A stretch of DNA of 64,000 nt from Sphingomonas sp. Root710 (GTDB lineage: Bacteria; Pseudomonadota; Alphaproteobacteria; Sphingomonadales; Sphingomonadaceae): contig NZ_LMIB01000016.1 in assembly GCF_001429065.1 (NCBI RefSeq), positions 257,684 to 321,683 on the forward strand, in the 5' to 3' direction. The notes below the pieces were generated by a model, which searched no databases, was not told the origin of the DNA, and saw only the letters and a program-made list of their open reading frames with translations. This document shows, one piece after another, positions 26,804 through 36,652 of this stretch (its first letter is position 1; every line of letters begins with the position of its first letter). A program made the position numbers and the translations under genes.

Positions 26804-27054
26804 GGCCCGAAATGTGGTGGCGGGCCGCGTCAAGGTCAAGGCGGAGCGGGTCCGCCGCGTAACCTGCCGCCTGCGCCTTTTCAGAAGCTGTGACGCGCAT
26901 CACTGCGACGCCCCGTTAACCATATTATCCGGGCCTCCGACGTTGCATGGCGTTCGAGTGGTTGCGTCGGCTTATGGGGGCGCAGGGGAATCGCCCCCAA
27001 TCTTGTGCGTGGCGTCGGCCCGGCGTTTCTGGAGGAGCGCCGGGCCGTTGCGCA
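26804..27054. other. Gene-free interval with hairpins
   Basis: No convincing gene. Two strong hairpins are visible: GGGGGCG...CGCCCCC (26975-26997) and CCCGGCG...CGCCGGG (27019-27044). The second lies directly downstream of the DUF465 gene on the minus strand and could terminate it. A + strand open frame through here has no family features. Confidence 0.45.
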
Positions 27055-27240
27055 TCAGGCCCCTGCCGTTTCGCGCGCGTCCTGCCGCCAGCGATCGAGC
27101 TGGTCCCTGACCATCAGCTTCTGTTTCTTGAGCCGGGTGATTTCGAGATCGTCCGGCCGCGGCCGCCTGCTTTCCGCGGCGATCAGCGCTTCGAGCCGGG
27201 AATGCTCGCGTTCGAGATAGGTGAAGAAACGGTTCGACAT
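27055..27240 (-). CDS. YdcH/DUF465 family small protein
   Basis: 61-aa coiled-coil protein (MSNRFFTYLEREHSRLEALI..., then ITRLKKQKLMVRDQLDRW) typical of the YdcH/DUF465 family, found widely in proteobacteria and of unknown function. Start ATG at 27240. It follows the 67-aa gene by 14 bp, so probably bicistronic. Confidence 0.8.
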   Translation of the reverse strand: MSNRFFTYLEREHSRLEALIAAESRRPRPDDLEITRLKKQKLMVRDQLDRWRQDARETAGA

Positions 27241-27254
27241 GCCGGCCCCCGCTG

Positions 27255-27458
27255 TCACTGATCGAGCGATTTGAACGCCGACAGCACGTCGTCGACGGGG
27301 ACGGCGCGGCCGGCGGCCCTGGGTTTGCGGAGATGGGGCTTGTTCCTGACCGCGGCGGCGTCGGAGGCCCATGACGCCAGGATGGCGCGCTTGACCTCGG
27401 GCTCGAGCGTCGGATGTTTGGCGATGTCGAACGGATGTCGGAAATGGGAGAGGGACAT
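27255..27458 (-). CDS. Conserved hypothetical small protein
   Basis: 67-aa basic protein (FRHPFDIAKHPTLEPEVKRAILASWASD...). The PxDVLxxPxLSxxEKRxILxSWASDA-like pattern is common in alphaproteobacterial small proteins, often near heat-shock or DUF465 genes. No signal peptide or TM. Divergent from the hsp20 gene. Function unknown. Confidence 0.7.
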   Translation of the reverse strand: MSLSHFRHPFDIAKHPTLEPEVKRAILASWASDAAAVRNKPHLRKPRAAGRAVPVDDVLSAFKSLDQ

Positions 27459-27603
27459 GGCTGCTTGCCTCCTTTCTTCCAGTCACTCCTTTCCATGGGC
27501 GGATTCGCCCGACGCTGATTTTGGGATAGCGTCGCGCGGCGTCAAGACCCTCAAGCCATTGGTCCGATACGACAAAAATTCTCGCACAGGTTTTTTTTGG
27601 GGT

Positions 27604-27631
27604 CTTGAAGCCATCGCGGCCGAAACTATCT
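27604..27631 (+). promoter_or_regulatory. Candidate RpoH (sigma-32) promoter of hsp20
   Basis: CTTG (27604-27607), 17 bp spacer, then ACTATCT (27625-27631), close to the alphaproteobacterial RpoH pattern CTTG-N17/18-CYTATNT with one mismatch. It would place transcription start near 27638 and leave a leader of about 95 nt before the hsp20 ATG. Confidence 0.6.
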
Positions 27632-27671
27632 CGTCCAGCGCCGGGCGCCGCAAAGGGCCCGGCGGGAACGA

Positions 27672-27724
27672 GAGAGCGCCGGCTCTTTCCGGCGTTTCTC
27701 ATGCTCAGATTGCTCAGAAGAGGA
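27672..27724 (+). promoter_or_regulatory. Structured hsp20 leader, possible ROSE-type thermometer
   Basis: Leader hairpin GCGCCGG-CTCTTT-CCGGCGT, followed by TTGCT (27710-27714) just before the Shine-Dalgarno AGAGGA (27719-27724). U(U/C)GCU opposite the ribosome site is the hallmark of ROSE thermometers of alphaproteobacterial small heat-shock genes. Pairing was judged by eye only. Confidence 0.4.
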
Positions 27725-27731
27725 TTTGGAT

Positions 27732-28220
27732 ATGAGGACCAATTTTGACTTTTCCCCCTATCGCCGTTCGACGGTCGGCTTCGACCGCTTGTTCGACATG
27801 CTCGAAACCGGCGTCCGCACCGATCTCGGCGATGGCTTTCCGCCTTATGATCTCGAAAAGGTGAGCGAGGACAGCTATCGCATCACCCTGGCGGTCGCGG
27901 GCTTCCGCCCCGACGAGATCGAGATCACCGCGCAGCAGAACCAGCTGCTCGTCAGCGGCTGCAAGGCGGACGAGGCGGGGTCCGATCAGGGCCGCTATCT
28001 CCATCGCGGCATCGCCAACCGGGCGTTCGAACGGCGCTTCCAGCTGGCGGACTTCATCGAGGTGCAGTCGGCACGGTTCGACAATGGCCTGCTGACGATC
28101 GCGCTGAAACGCGAAATCCCCGAGGCGATGAAGCCGCGCCGGATCGAGATCGGCGCACCCGCCAACGATCGGAGCGGCGGCCTACTGCCCAAGCTCAAGG
28201 GCAAGGCCAAGGCGGCCTGA
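27732..28220 (+). CDS. Hsp20/IbpA family small heat-shock protein
   Basis: 162-aa alpha-crystallin-domain holdase. N terminus FDFSPYRRSTVGFDRLFDML is IbpA-like; the ACD spans about 35-125 (YRITLAVAGFRPDEIEIT, then the GILTI-like DNGLLTIALKREIPE). ATG at 27732 stands 7 bp after AGAGGA; an upstream TTG would add two residues. Heat regulation is suggested by the promoter and leader upstream. Terminator directly downstream. Confidence 0.94.
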   Translation: MRTNFDFSPYRRSTVGFDRLFDMLETGVRTDLGDGFPPYDLEKVSEDSYRITLAVAGFRPDEIEITAQQNQLLVSGCKADEAGSDQGRYLHRGIANRAFERRFQLADFIEVQSARFDNGLLTIALKREIPEAMKPRRIEIGAPANDRSGGLLPKLKGKAKAA

Positions 28221-28229
28221 TCCGCACGA

Positions 28230-28259
28230 GGCCGGCGGTCGCGGAACCGCCGGCCTTTT
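28230..28259. terminator. Rho-independent terminator after hsp20
   Basis: GGCCGGCGGT, 6-base loop, ACCGCCGGCC, then TTTT (28256-28259). Perfect 10-bp stem, placed 10 bp after the hsp20 stop and just before the convergent epimerase gene. Confidence 0.9.
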
Positions 28260-28262
28260 CGA

Positions 28263-29129
28263 TCATCCGATCGTGATCGCCATCGTGAAGCTGCGGCTCA
28301 CCCCGGGCGCGATCGTCACCATGCCTTGCTTCTCGTCGAGTGAGCCTTCGAAGCCGGCCGGGTCGGAAAAACCCTGCCAAGGCTCGATACACAGATAGCC
28401 AGCGCCCGGCTTCATCCACAGGCCCAGATACGGCATCCCCTCGAAATCGACCGCTACACGCGCACCGCCGGGACCCTGATAGGTCAGCGCGCGGCTCTCC
28501 AGGCGATCGAATATCAGTGCGTCCTCGGCGAACAGCGTGTCGTCGAGGCGGAGAATATCGCCTTCTACCGGAGTCGGGCGTGGCGCAGGGTCGAGCAGCC
28601 CGTCACCGCCCAGGCGGCGGATCGGCGCGGGCTCGGCCTTGGCGAAGCGGATGCTGTGCCCCGCCTTGCCGGGCGTACCCGGCAGCGGCCAGCGCAGCGC
28701 GGGGTGGAAGCCGAAGCTCGTGGGCATCGGCCCGTCGCTGTGATTGGCGATCCGCCCGGTCATCGTCAGCGTTGCGCCGCGCACCGTGAAGATCATGTCG
28801 AGGGTGAAGTCGAATGGCCAGGCGGCGCGGGTCTCGTCGTCCGATTCCAGGCGAAGGATCACGCCGTCACCGCCCTGCTCGACCAGCGTAAAGGTTCGGC
28901 GGCGGGCGAAGCCGTGGCGCGGCAGGTGATAGTCGCGCCCCTGCCAGCGGAATTGGTCGTCGCGCAGCGTCCCGACGATCGGGAAGAGCACCGGTGCGCG
29001 CCCCGCCCAGAAGGCGGGATCGCCGTCCCACAGCCAGTCGCGGCCGGCGCCATCTGTCAGCCGCCGGAGCTCGGCGCCATCGGGCGAGATCTCGGCGGTC
29101 AGGCGGTCCGATGCGATGCGGAACGCCAT
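28263..29129 (-). CDS. Aldose 1-epimerase family protein
   Basis: 288-aa galactose-mutarotase-fold enzyme of the aldose 1-epimerase / LacX-like group. LFPIVGTLRDDQFRWQG (about 49-65), HGFARRRTF with the conserved His-Gly and SFGFHPALRWPL with the second histidine are visible. Acts on alpha/beta anomers of a hexose; specificity unknown. DUF3297 lies 6 bp upstream on the same strand. Confidence 0.88.
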   Translation of the reverse strand: MAFRIASDRLTAEISPDGAELRRLTDGAGRDWLWDGDPAFWAGRAPVLFPIVGTLRDDQFRWQGRDYHLPRHGFARRRTFTLVEQGGDGVILRLESDDETRAAWPFDFTLDMIFTVRGATLTMTGRIANHSDGPMPTSFGFHPALRWPLPGTPGKAGHSIRFAKAEPAPIRRLGGDGLLDPAPRPTPVEGDILRLDDTLFAEDALIFDRLESRALTYQGPGGARVAVDFEGMPYLGLWMKPGAGYLCIEPWQGFSDPAGFEGSLDEKQGMVTIAPGVSRSFTMAITIG

Positions 29130-29135
29130 CGGCTA

Positions 29136-29393
29136 TTATCCTTCGGTGCTCTCGGCGGCGTCCTTCAGATAGGGCTCGACCGGCCCGCTCAGCTTGATCG
29201 TCAGCGGATTGCCCTTGCGATCGCGGGTGTTGCCCACCGAGACGCGGATCCAGCCCTCGCTGATGCAATATTCCTCGACATTGGTCTTTTCGACACCCTT
29301 GAACTTGATGCCGATGCCGCGCTCGAGCAGCTCGCCGTTGAAATGCGGGCTGGCCGGGTTGATCGAGAGACGGTCAGGGAGAGTATCGGTCAT
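29136..29393 (-). CDS. DUF3297 family protein
   Basis: 85-aa protein matching DUF3297 (LPDRLSINPASPHFNGELLERGIGI, read in two parts; then GWIRVSVG and DRKGNPLTIKLSGPVEPY). Homologues are sometimes labelled glutathione peroxidase, which the sequence does not support as no catalytic Cys/Sec motif is present. Likely co-transcribed with the epimerase. Confidence 0.85.
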   Translation of the reverse strand: MTDTLPDRLSINPASPHFNGELLERGIGIKFKGVEKTNVEEYCISEGWIRVSVGNTRDRKGNPLTIKLSGPVEPYLKDAAESTEG

Positions 29394-29466
29394 AATGGCT
29401 TCCGGATGCTGGGACTGGCCGCCTCTTAGCCAGCTTTGCGGCGAACCGCTACGCTCTCGTCGACGA

Positions 29467-30384
29467 TCACGCCGTCATCCACGGCGGCTTGAGGAAGGCG
29501 GCGGCGAGGAAGTCGATCAGCACCTTCACTCGCGCGGGCCGCATCGCGGTCGGCGGGGTGACGACATAGAGCGCGCGGTTGGCGTTGGCGGTCCAGTCGG
29601 GTAGCACCTCCTCCAGCCGCCCGTCGGCGAGGCAGCGCCAGGCGAGGAAATCGGGCAGCGGCGAAATGCCGGTTCCGGCGATCAGCGCGTCGAGGAGCAC
29701 ATCGGCATTGTTGCTGCGTATCGGGCCTTTGACCTCGACCGCGACCTCACCCTGTTCGGCATGGCGGAAATACCAGCGTCCCGCAGTGCGGGTGTGGGTG
29801 TAGAGAAAGGCGGGATAGCGGGCGAGGTCCTGCGGATGCTCGGGCCGGCCCAGCCGGTCGAACAGCGCCGGCGCGCCGACCAGCGGCAGCCGCACTGGGA
29901 ACAGCCGGCGCGCCTTCAGCGCCGAATCCTCGAGTTCCCCGATCCGCAGAGCGATGTCGAAGCCCTGCTCGATCAGGTCGATCCGCTCGTCGGACAGATG
30001 AACCTCGACCGATACGTCCGGATAGGCCTGGTGGAAAAGTGGCAGGATCGGCCCGAGATGGGCGATGCCGAACGACATCGGCGCGGCCAGCCGGACCAGG
30101 CCGCGCGGTGCGGCGCCGCGTTCGGAGATCGCGTCTTCGATCGCCTCGCCATCGGCGAGCAGCTGGGCGGCGCGCTCGCGGGCGACCTGGCCACTGTCGG
30201 TGAGCGACAATTTGCGCGAGCTGCGGTGGAAGAGCGGCGCGGCGAGGCGCTGTTCGAGCCGCGACACCGCCTTCGAGATGGTGGCCTTGGACAGCGCCAG
30301 CTCGTCGGCGGCAGCGGAAAAGCTGCCCAGCTCGGCGACCTTCGCGAAGATCGCCCAAGCTTCGAAATCGGGAAGATGCGCCAT
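29467..30384 (-). CDS. LysR family transcriptional regulator
   Basis: 305-aa LTTR: winged HTH at 1-62 (FSAAADELALSKATISKAVSRLEQRL) and a periplasmic-binding-like effector domain from about 90. It belongs to the CrgA/AaeR-like subgroup by its R-RL-AP-SFG pattern (LVRLAAPMSFG). Divergent from the pirin-WrbA genes with a 115-bp shared control region, so it probably regulates them; such neighbours often respond to quinones or electrophiles. Confidence 0.93.
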   Translation of the reverse strand: MAHLPDFEAWAIFAKVAELGSFSAAADELALSKATISKAVSRLEQRLAAPLFHRSSRKLSLTDSGQVARERAAQLLADGEAIEDAISERGAAPRGLVRLAAPMSFGIAHLGPILPLFHQAYPDVSVEVHLSDERIDLIEQGFDIALRIGELEDSALKARRLFPVRLPLVGAPALFDRLGRPEHPQDLARYPAFLYTHTRTAGRWYFRHAEQGEVAVEVKGPIRSNNADVLLDALIAGTGISPLPDFLAWRCLADGRLEEVLPDWTANANRALYVVTPPTAMRPARVKVLIDFLAAAFLKPPWMTA

Positions 30385-30403
30385 CGGAATGCCGCCATTT
30401 TTG

Positions 30404-30418
30404 GAAACGATAGGTTTC
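30404..30418. promoter_or_regulatory. Candidate LysR operator
   Basis: Dyad GAAAC-N5-GTTTC in the LysR/pirin intergenic region, 20 bp from the LysR start codon. LTTRs usually bind such dyads and repress their own gene. Confidence 0.4.
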
Positions 30419-30499
30419 GATCATCTCCATTTATTTGCCGGCGTGCAAGCCTAGATTGCTCCCAACGGCCGCTGCGGCGGCAAGCAAGGAGCAACTGAG

Positions 30500-31198
30500 A
30501 TGATCGAAGTCCGTCCCTTTTCCACGCTCGGCGGCGCCAACCATGGCTGGCTCAACGCCAAACATCATTTCTCCTTCGCCGATTATCGCGATCCGGCCCG
30601 GGTCCATTGGGGCGCGCTGCGTGTCTGGAACGACGACGCGATCGCCCCGCACACCGGCTTTGCGCCGCATCCGCACAACGACATGGAGATCATCACCTAT
30701 GTCCGCAGCGGCGCGATCACCCATCGTGACAGCCTGGGCAATGAAGGCCGCACCGAGGCGGGCGACGTCCAGGTGATGTCGGCGGGCACCGGCATCGTCC
30801 ATTCGGAGAAGAATGAGGAGGATATCGAAACCACCCTCTTCCAGATCTGGATCATCCCCGACAAGCAGGGCGAAAAGCCCAGCTGGGGTGCCCGGCCCTT
30901 CCCCAAGGGCGACCGCGCCGGCCGTTTCGTCACCCTGGCGAGCGGGATCAAGGGCGATGGCGATGCGCTGCCGATCCGGGCCAATGCCCGGGTGCTGGGC
31001 GCGACGCTGAACGCCGGAGAGAGTGTCGATCAGCCGATCGGCCGCGACCGCAAGGCCTATCTGGTGCCGACGCGCGGCCGCATCGAGGTCAATGGCGTCG
31101 CGGTCAACCCGCGTGACGGGGTCGCGATCTCGGATCTCGACACGATCCGGATCACCGCGAACGACGAGGCCGAAATCGTCCTGGTCGACGTGGCGTAA
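30500..31198 (+). CDS. Pirin family protein (YhaK-like, possible quercetinase)
   Basis: 232-aa bicupin. The N-terminal cupin has HPHNDMEIITYV (about 56-67) and the metal ligands continue at HSEKNEE (about 97-103). Pirins of this kind can bind iron and some degrade quercetin or act as redox sensors. SD CAAGGAG upstream of ATG. First gene of the LysR-divergent unit, followed by a WrbA homologue. Confidence 0.92.
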   Translation: MIEVRPFSTLGGANHGWLNAKHHFSFADYRDPARVHWGALRVWNDDAIAPHTGFAPHPHNDMEIITYVRSGAITHRDSLGNEGRTEAGDVQVMSAGTGIVHSEKNEEDIETTLFQIWIIPDKQGEKPSWGARPFPKGDRAGRFVTLASGIKGDGDALPIRANARVLGATLNAGESVDQPIGRDRKAYLVPTRGRIEVNGVAVNPRDGVAISDLDTIRITANDEAEIVLVDVA

Positions 31199-31208
31199 GT
31201 CAACTTTT

Positions 31209-31234
31209 CCGCCCCGGGCCAAGGCTCGGGGCGG
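31209..31234. terminator. Hairpin between pirin and wrbA genes
   Basis: CCGCCCCGGGCC-AA-GGCTCGGGGCGG, a 12-bp stem with one mismatch, followed by TCCTTT. It may terminate part of the pirin transcripts or protect a processed end. Confidence 0.6.
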
Positions 31235-31267
31235 TCCTTTCCGTCAATGCCTATCGGAGTAACCACC

Positions 31268-31867
31268 ATGTCCAAGATCCTCGTCCTCTATTATTCGACC
31301 TACGGCCATATCGAGACGATGGCCGACGCCATTGCCGAAGGCGCGCGCAGCGCCGGGGCGCAGGTCGACGTCAAGCGCGTGCCCGAGACGGTGCCGCTGG
31401 AGATCGCCCAGAAGAATCACTTCAAGCTCGATCAGAAGGCCCCGGTCGCGACCGTCGCCGAACTGGCCGACTATGACGCCATCATCGTCGGCACCGGCAC
31501 CCGTTTCGGCCGGATGTCGAGCCAGATGGCGGCCTTCCTCGACGGCGCGGGCGGGCTGTGGGCGAGCGGCGCGCTCAACGGCAAGGTCGGCGCGGCCTTC
31601 ACCGCGTCGGCGACCCAGCATGGCGGGCAGGAGACCACGCTCTTCTCGATCATCACCAACCTGCTCCATTTCGGCATGACGATCGTCGGCCTGCCCTACA
31701 GCTTCCAGGGCCAGATGGGCGTCGACGAGGTCAAGGGCGGCGCGCCTTATGGCGCGACCACGATCGCCGACGGCGACGGTTCGCGCCAGCCCAGTGCGAC
31801 CGAGATCGAAGGTGCGAAATTCCAGGGCCGCCATGTGGCCGAGATCACAGCGAAGCTGTTCGGTTGA
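31268..31867 (+). CDS. wrbA: NAD(P)H:quinone oxidoreductase WrbA
   Basis: 199-aa flavodoxin-fold FMN enzyme performing two-electron reduction of quinones. [15 protein letters not shown] (4-18) binds FMN phosphate, [18 protein letters not shown] is the WrbA signature, and [14 protein letters not shown] follows. The start at 31268 has GGAG 7 bp upstream; a frame start at 31247 is less likely. Works with pirin in a LysR-linked quinone/electrophile locus. Confidence 0.95.
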   Translation: MSKILVLYYSTYGHIETMADAIAEGARSAGAQVDVKRVPETVPLEIAQKNHFKLDQKAPVATVAELADYDAIIVGTGTRFGRMSSQMAAFLDGAGGLWASGALNGKVGAAFTASATQHGGQETTLFSIITNLLHFGMTIVGLPYSFQGQMGVDEVKGGAPYGATTIADGDGSRQPSATEIEGAKFQGRHVAEITAKLFG

Positions 31868-31898
31868 GCCGATAAGCAGGATGACATTGGAGGAAGTC

Positions 31899-32219
31899 AT
31901 GACGATGCCCGCGCAGAGCCGCTCCGCAACCCAAGCCGCGACGCCGACCCTTTCGGCGCTCGAGTGGAAGGTCGTGAGCCTGGCGATGCGCGAGGCGGAA
32001 TCGGGCTCCATCGAGCGCCGCGGCTGGCTGAGCCGGTGGATCGAGGGCAGCACGGGCATCCGCCCGAAACTGCCGCTGGCCGATCCCCGGCTGGAAACGC
32101 TGCGCCGCTTCGTCGGACGGGTGCGCGCCCGTGCCGACGTCTCCGATCTCAAGAACCGGCTGGTCGAGTTCGGTTTCGATCCCGGCCAGATCTCGGCGGT
32201 GGCGCTGATCGCCCGCTGA
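31899..32219 (+). CDS. Conserved hypothetical protein
   Basis: 106-aa cytosolic protein; the C-terminal half reads RWIEGSTGIRPKLPLADPRLETLRRFV then helical region. GGAGGA stands 4 bp before ATG 31899, preferred over ATG 31881. Follows wrbA by 31 bp, so probably in its operon. I do not recognise a family. Confidence 0.65.
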   Translation: MTMPAQSRSATQAATPTLSALEWKVVSLAMREAESGSIERRGWLSRWIEGSTGIRPKLPLADPRLETLRRFVGRVRARADVSDLKNRLVEFGFDPGQISAVALIAR

Positions 32220-32265
32220 TCGTCCTTTCCGCCGCGGACGCTACCCCCCTAGTCCGTGGCAAGCG

Positions 32266-32299
32266 CCGCCCGTTCCCCTTCGCGGGGAGCGGGCGGTTT
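32266..32299 (+). terminator. Rho-independent terminator of the pirin-wrbA unit
   Basis: CCGCCCG-TTCCCC-TTCGC-GGGGAG-CGGGCGG stem with a short T tail. It separates the wrbA unit from the DUF1993 gene. Confidence 0.8.
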
Positions 32300-32331
32300 G
32301 CTATCGGGAGCCTTTCGATCATGAAGGACGC

Positions 32332-32862
32332 ATGATGACCGCTACCACGCTCCACACCGCCGCGATCCCGCCCGTGCGCCGCGCGCTGGTCAATCTGCGG
32401 GGGTGCCTGGCCAAGACGGCCGATCATTTCGCGGCGCAAGGAACGGCTGAAGCGGACTGGCTGGACGGCAGGCTCGCCCCCGATATGTTCGCGCTGACCC
32501 GCCAGATCCAGACCGCCAGCGATGCCGCCAAGAATCTCGCGGCGCGGCTGTCGGGCGGCGAGGCGCCGTCGATGCCTGACACCGAGAGTGGAGCCGCCGA
32601 ACTTCTGGATCGGCTCGATCGGACGATCGCCTATCTCGACAGCGTTCCCCCGTCGGCGATCGACGGGCGCGAGGATGTCGAGATCGTTCTGAAGCTGCCG
32701 ACGATCACCTTGCGCTTCACCGGAGCGAGCTATGTGCGCGATTTCGGCCTGCCCAATTTCTTCTTCCATGCCGTCACCGCCTACGGAATCATGCGGCATC
32801 TGGGCGCGCCGATCGGCAAGCTCGATTATCTCGGCCCGATGGACCTGACGCGCCCGGGCTGA
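32332..32862 (+). CDS. DUF1993 domain-containing protein
   Basis: 176-aa protein of the DUF1993 group, related to DinB-like four-helix folds (FALTRQIQTASDAAKNLAARL, DGREDVEIVLKLP, then NFFFHAVTAYGIMRHLG). No catalytic function known. The next gene follows by 18 bp. Confidence 0.85.
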   Translation: MMTATTLHTAAIPPVRRALVNLRGCLAKTADHFAAQGTAEADWLDGRLAPDMFALTRQIQTASDAAKNLAARLSGGEAPSMPDTESGAAELLDRLDRTIAYLDSVPPSAIDGREDVEIVLKLPTITLRFTGASYVRDFGLPNFFFHAVTAYGIMRHLGAPIGKLDYLGPMDLTRPG

Positions 32863-32880
32863 AGCGCGAAAAGGGGGAAG

Positions 32881-33408
32881 ATGATGCGGCGGTTCGGAAT
32901 GATATGGGCGCTGGCGCTCGGGCTGGGCGCGCCGGCGGCGGCCGAGGTCAAGGCCGCCGCGACCGAAGGCTTCCACGTCGCCACGACGCTGGTGATCGCT
33001 GCCCCGCCCGAAAAGGTCTGGGCGGCGCTGCTGACGCCGGGCCGCTGGTGGAACCCGGAGCATAGCTGGTCGAAGGACAGCGCCAATATCCGGCTCGAAC
33101 CCGTGGTCGGCGGCTGCTTCTGCGAGACGCTGCCGGCGAGCAAGGGTGAGGTCGAGCATATGCGCGTCATATTCGTCCAGCCTGGGCAGGTGCTGCGCCT
33201 GCGCGGCGCGCTCGGCCCCTTTCAGACGATGGGCGTCTCGGGCGCACTCGAATGGACGATGAAGCCGGTGCCGGGCGGCACCCAGATCAACCAGAGCTAT
33301 GCGGTCGGCGGCTATATCCCCGGCGGCGGGGCGGCGATGGCGCCGGTCGTCGACGAGGTGATGGGCGGTCAATTGAACCGGCTCAAGGCGTTCGTGGAGA
33401 AGAAGTAG
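32881..33408 (+). CDS. Exported SRPBCC (START/AHSA1-like) protein
   Basis: 175-aa protein with a signal peptide (MMRRFGMIWALALGLGAPAAA) and an SRPBCC lipid/ligand-binding domain (about 32-170: VIAAPPEKVWAALLTPGRWW, NPEHSWS, GVSGALEWTMKPV). Most AHSA1-type proteins are cytosolic, so export is unusual. Probably co-transcribed with DUF1993. Ligand unknown. Confidence 0.82.
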   Translation: MMRRFGMIWALALGLGAPAAAEVKAAATEGFHVATTLVIAAPPEKVWAALLTPGRWWNPEHSWSKDSANIRLEPVVGGCFCETLPASKGEVEHMRVIFVQPGQVLRLRGALGPFQTMGVSGALEWTMKPVPGGTQINQSYAVGGYIPGGGAAMAPVVDEVMGGQLNRLKAFVEKK

Positions 33409-33422
33409 GGATTCCCTCTCTC

Positions 33423-33555
33423 CGTCATGCTGAACTTGGTTCAGCATTCACCGGGAGGCGGGAGAATGCCTTGAGGCTCCTGCGGCCAACGCCCGAACCA
33501 TCGTCTGGCTCGTCCCGAGCGGCCCAGTGGATGCTGAAACAAGTTCAGCATGACG
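33423..33555. repeat. Palindromic repeat element, 130-bp family (copy 3)
   Basis: Arms CGTCATGCTGAACTTGG... and ...AACAAGTTCAGCATGACG, 133 bp, sitting between convergent genes. The interior GGGAGGCGGGAGA...GAGGCTCCTGC is shared with copies 1 and 4. Confidence 0.85.
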
Positions 33556-33561
33556 GCCTAT

Positions 33562-34050
33562 TCATGGTTTTGGAAAAACCCGCCGCCCCTTCACCACCGC
33601 TTCGTCGAGCACTTGAAGGAAGCGTGAACGGTCCGCCTTGCTGAACGGGGCGGGGCCGCCGATCCCCTCGCCTACCGCGCCCGCTCGCAGATCGGCCATG
33701 ATCGCCCGGGTTGCGACAGCCACGCCGATCGAGTTGGCGGTGAAGGGCTTGCCGGTGGGGGAGATCACCGCCGCTCCCGCCTTGATGCAGCGGTCGGCGA
33801 GCAGGATGTCCGCGGTGATCACGATAGCCCCCGGCCCGCTCGTCTCGGCGATCCAGTCGTCGGCGGCGTCGAAGCCGCTGCCGACGACCACCTTGCCGAT
33901 CAGCGAATGCTCTGGGATGCGCAGATGCTGGTTGCTCACCAGCGTCACCGGCACTTCGTGCCGCCAGGCGACCTTGTAGATCTCATCCTTCACCGGGCAG
34001 GCGTCGGCATCGACGAGGATGCGCAGGCCGGATGTCGCGCCAGACGACAT
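33562..34050 (-). CDS. YaiI/YqxD family protein (DUF188)
   Basis: 162-aa PIN-like protein: ILVDADACPVKDEIYKVAWRH (read as DADACPVK, near 13-20), ITADILLADRCI and GAAVISPTGKPFT are diagnostic of UPF0178/DUF188. ATG at 34050, 4 bp from the gyrB stop; a start at 34074 would overlap gyrB by 20 bp. Function unproven, possibly RNA-acting. Confidence 0.9.
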   Translation of the reverse strand: MSSGATSGLRILVDADACPVKDEIYKVAWRHEVPVTLVSNQHLRIPEHSLIGKVVVGSGFDAADDWIAETSGPGAIVITADILLADRCIKAGAAVISPTGKPFTANSIGVAVATRAIMADLRAGAVGEGIGGPAPFSKADRSRFLQVLDEAVVKGRRVFPKP

Positions 34051-34054
34051 TGGA

Positions 34055-36652
<2,598 letters not shown>

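Noticed and set aside
26947-27261. Small + strand gene between msrB and DUF465
   Set aside because: Contains two strong hairpins, no ribosome site or family features, and overlaps the DUF465 gene on the other strand.
29136-29393. Glutathione peroxidase
   Set aside because: DUF3297 proteins sometimes carry this label, but no catalytic Cys/Sec, Gln or Trp motifs are present.
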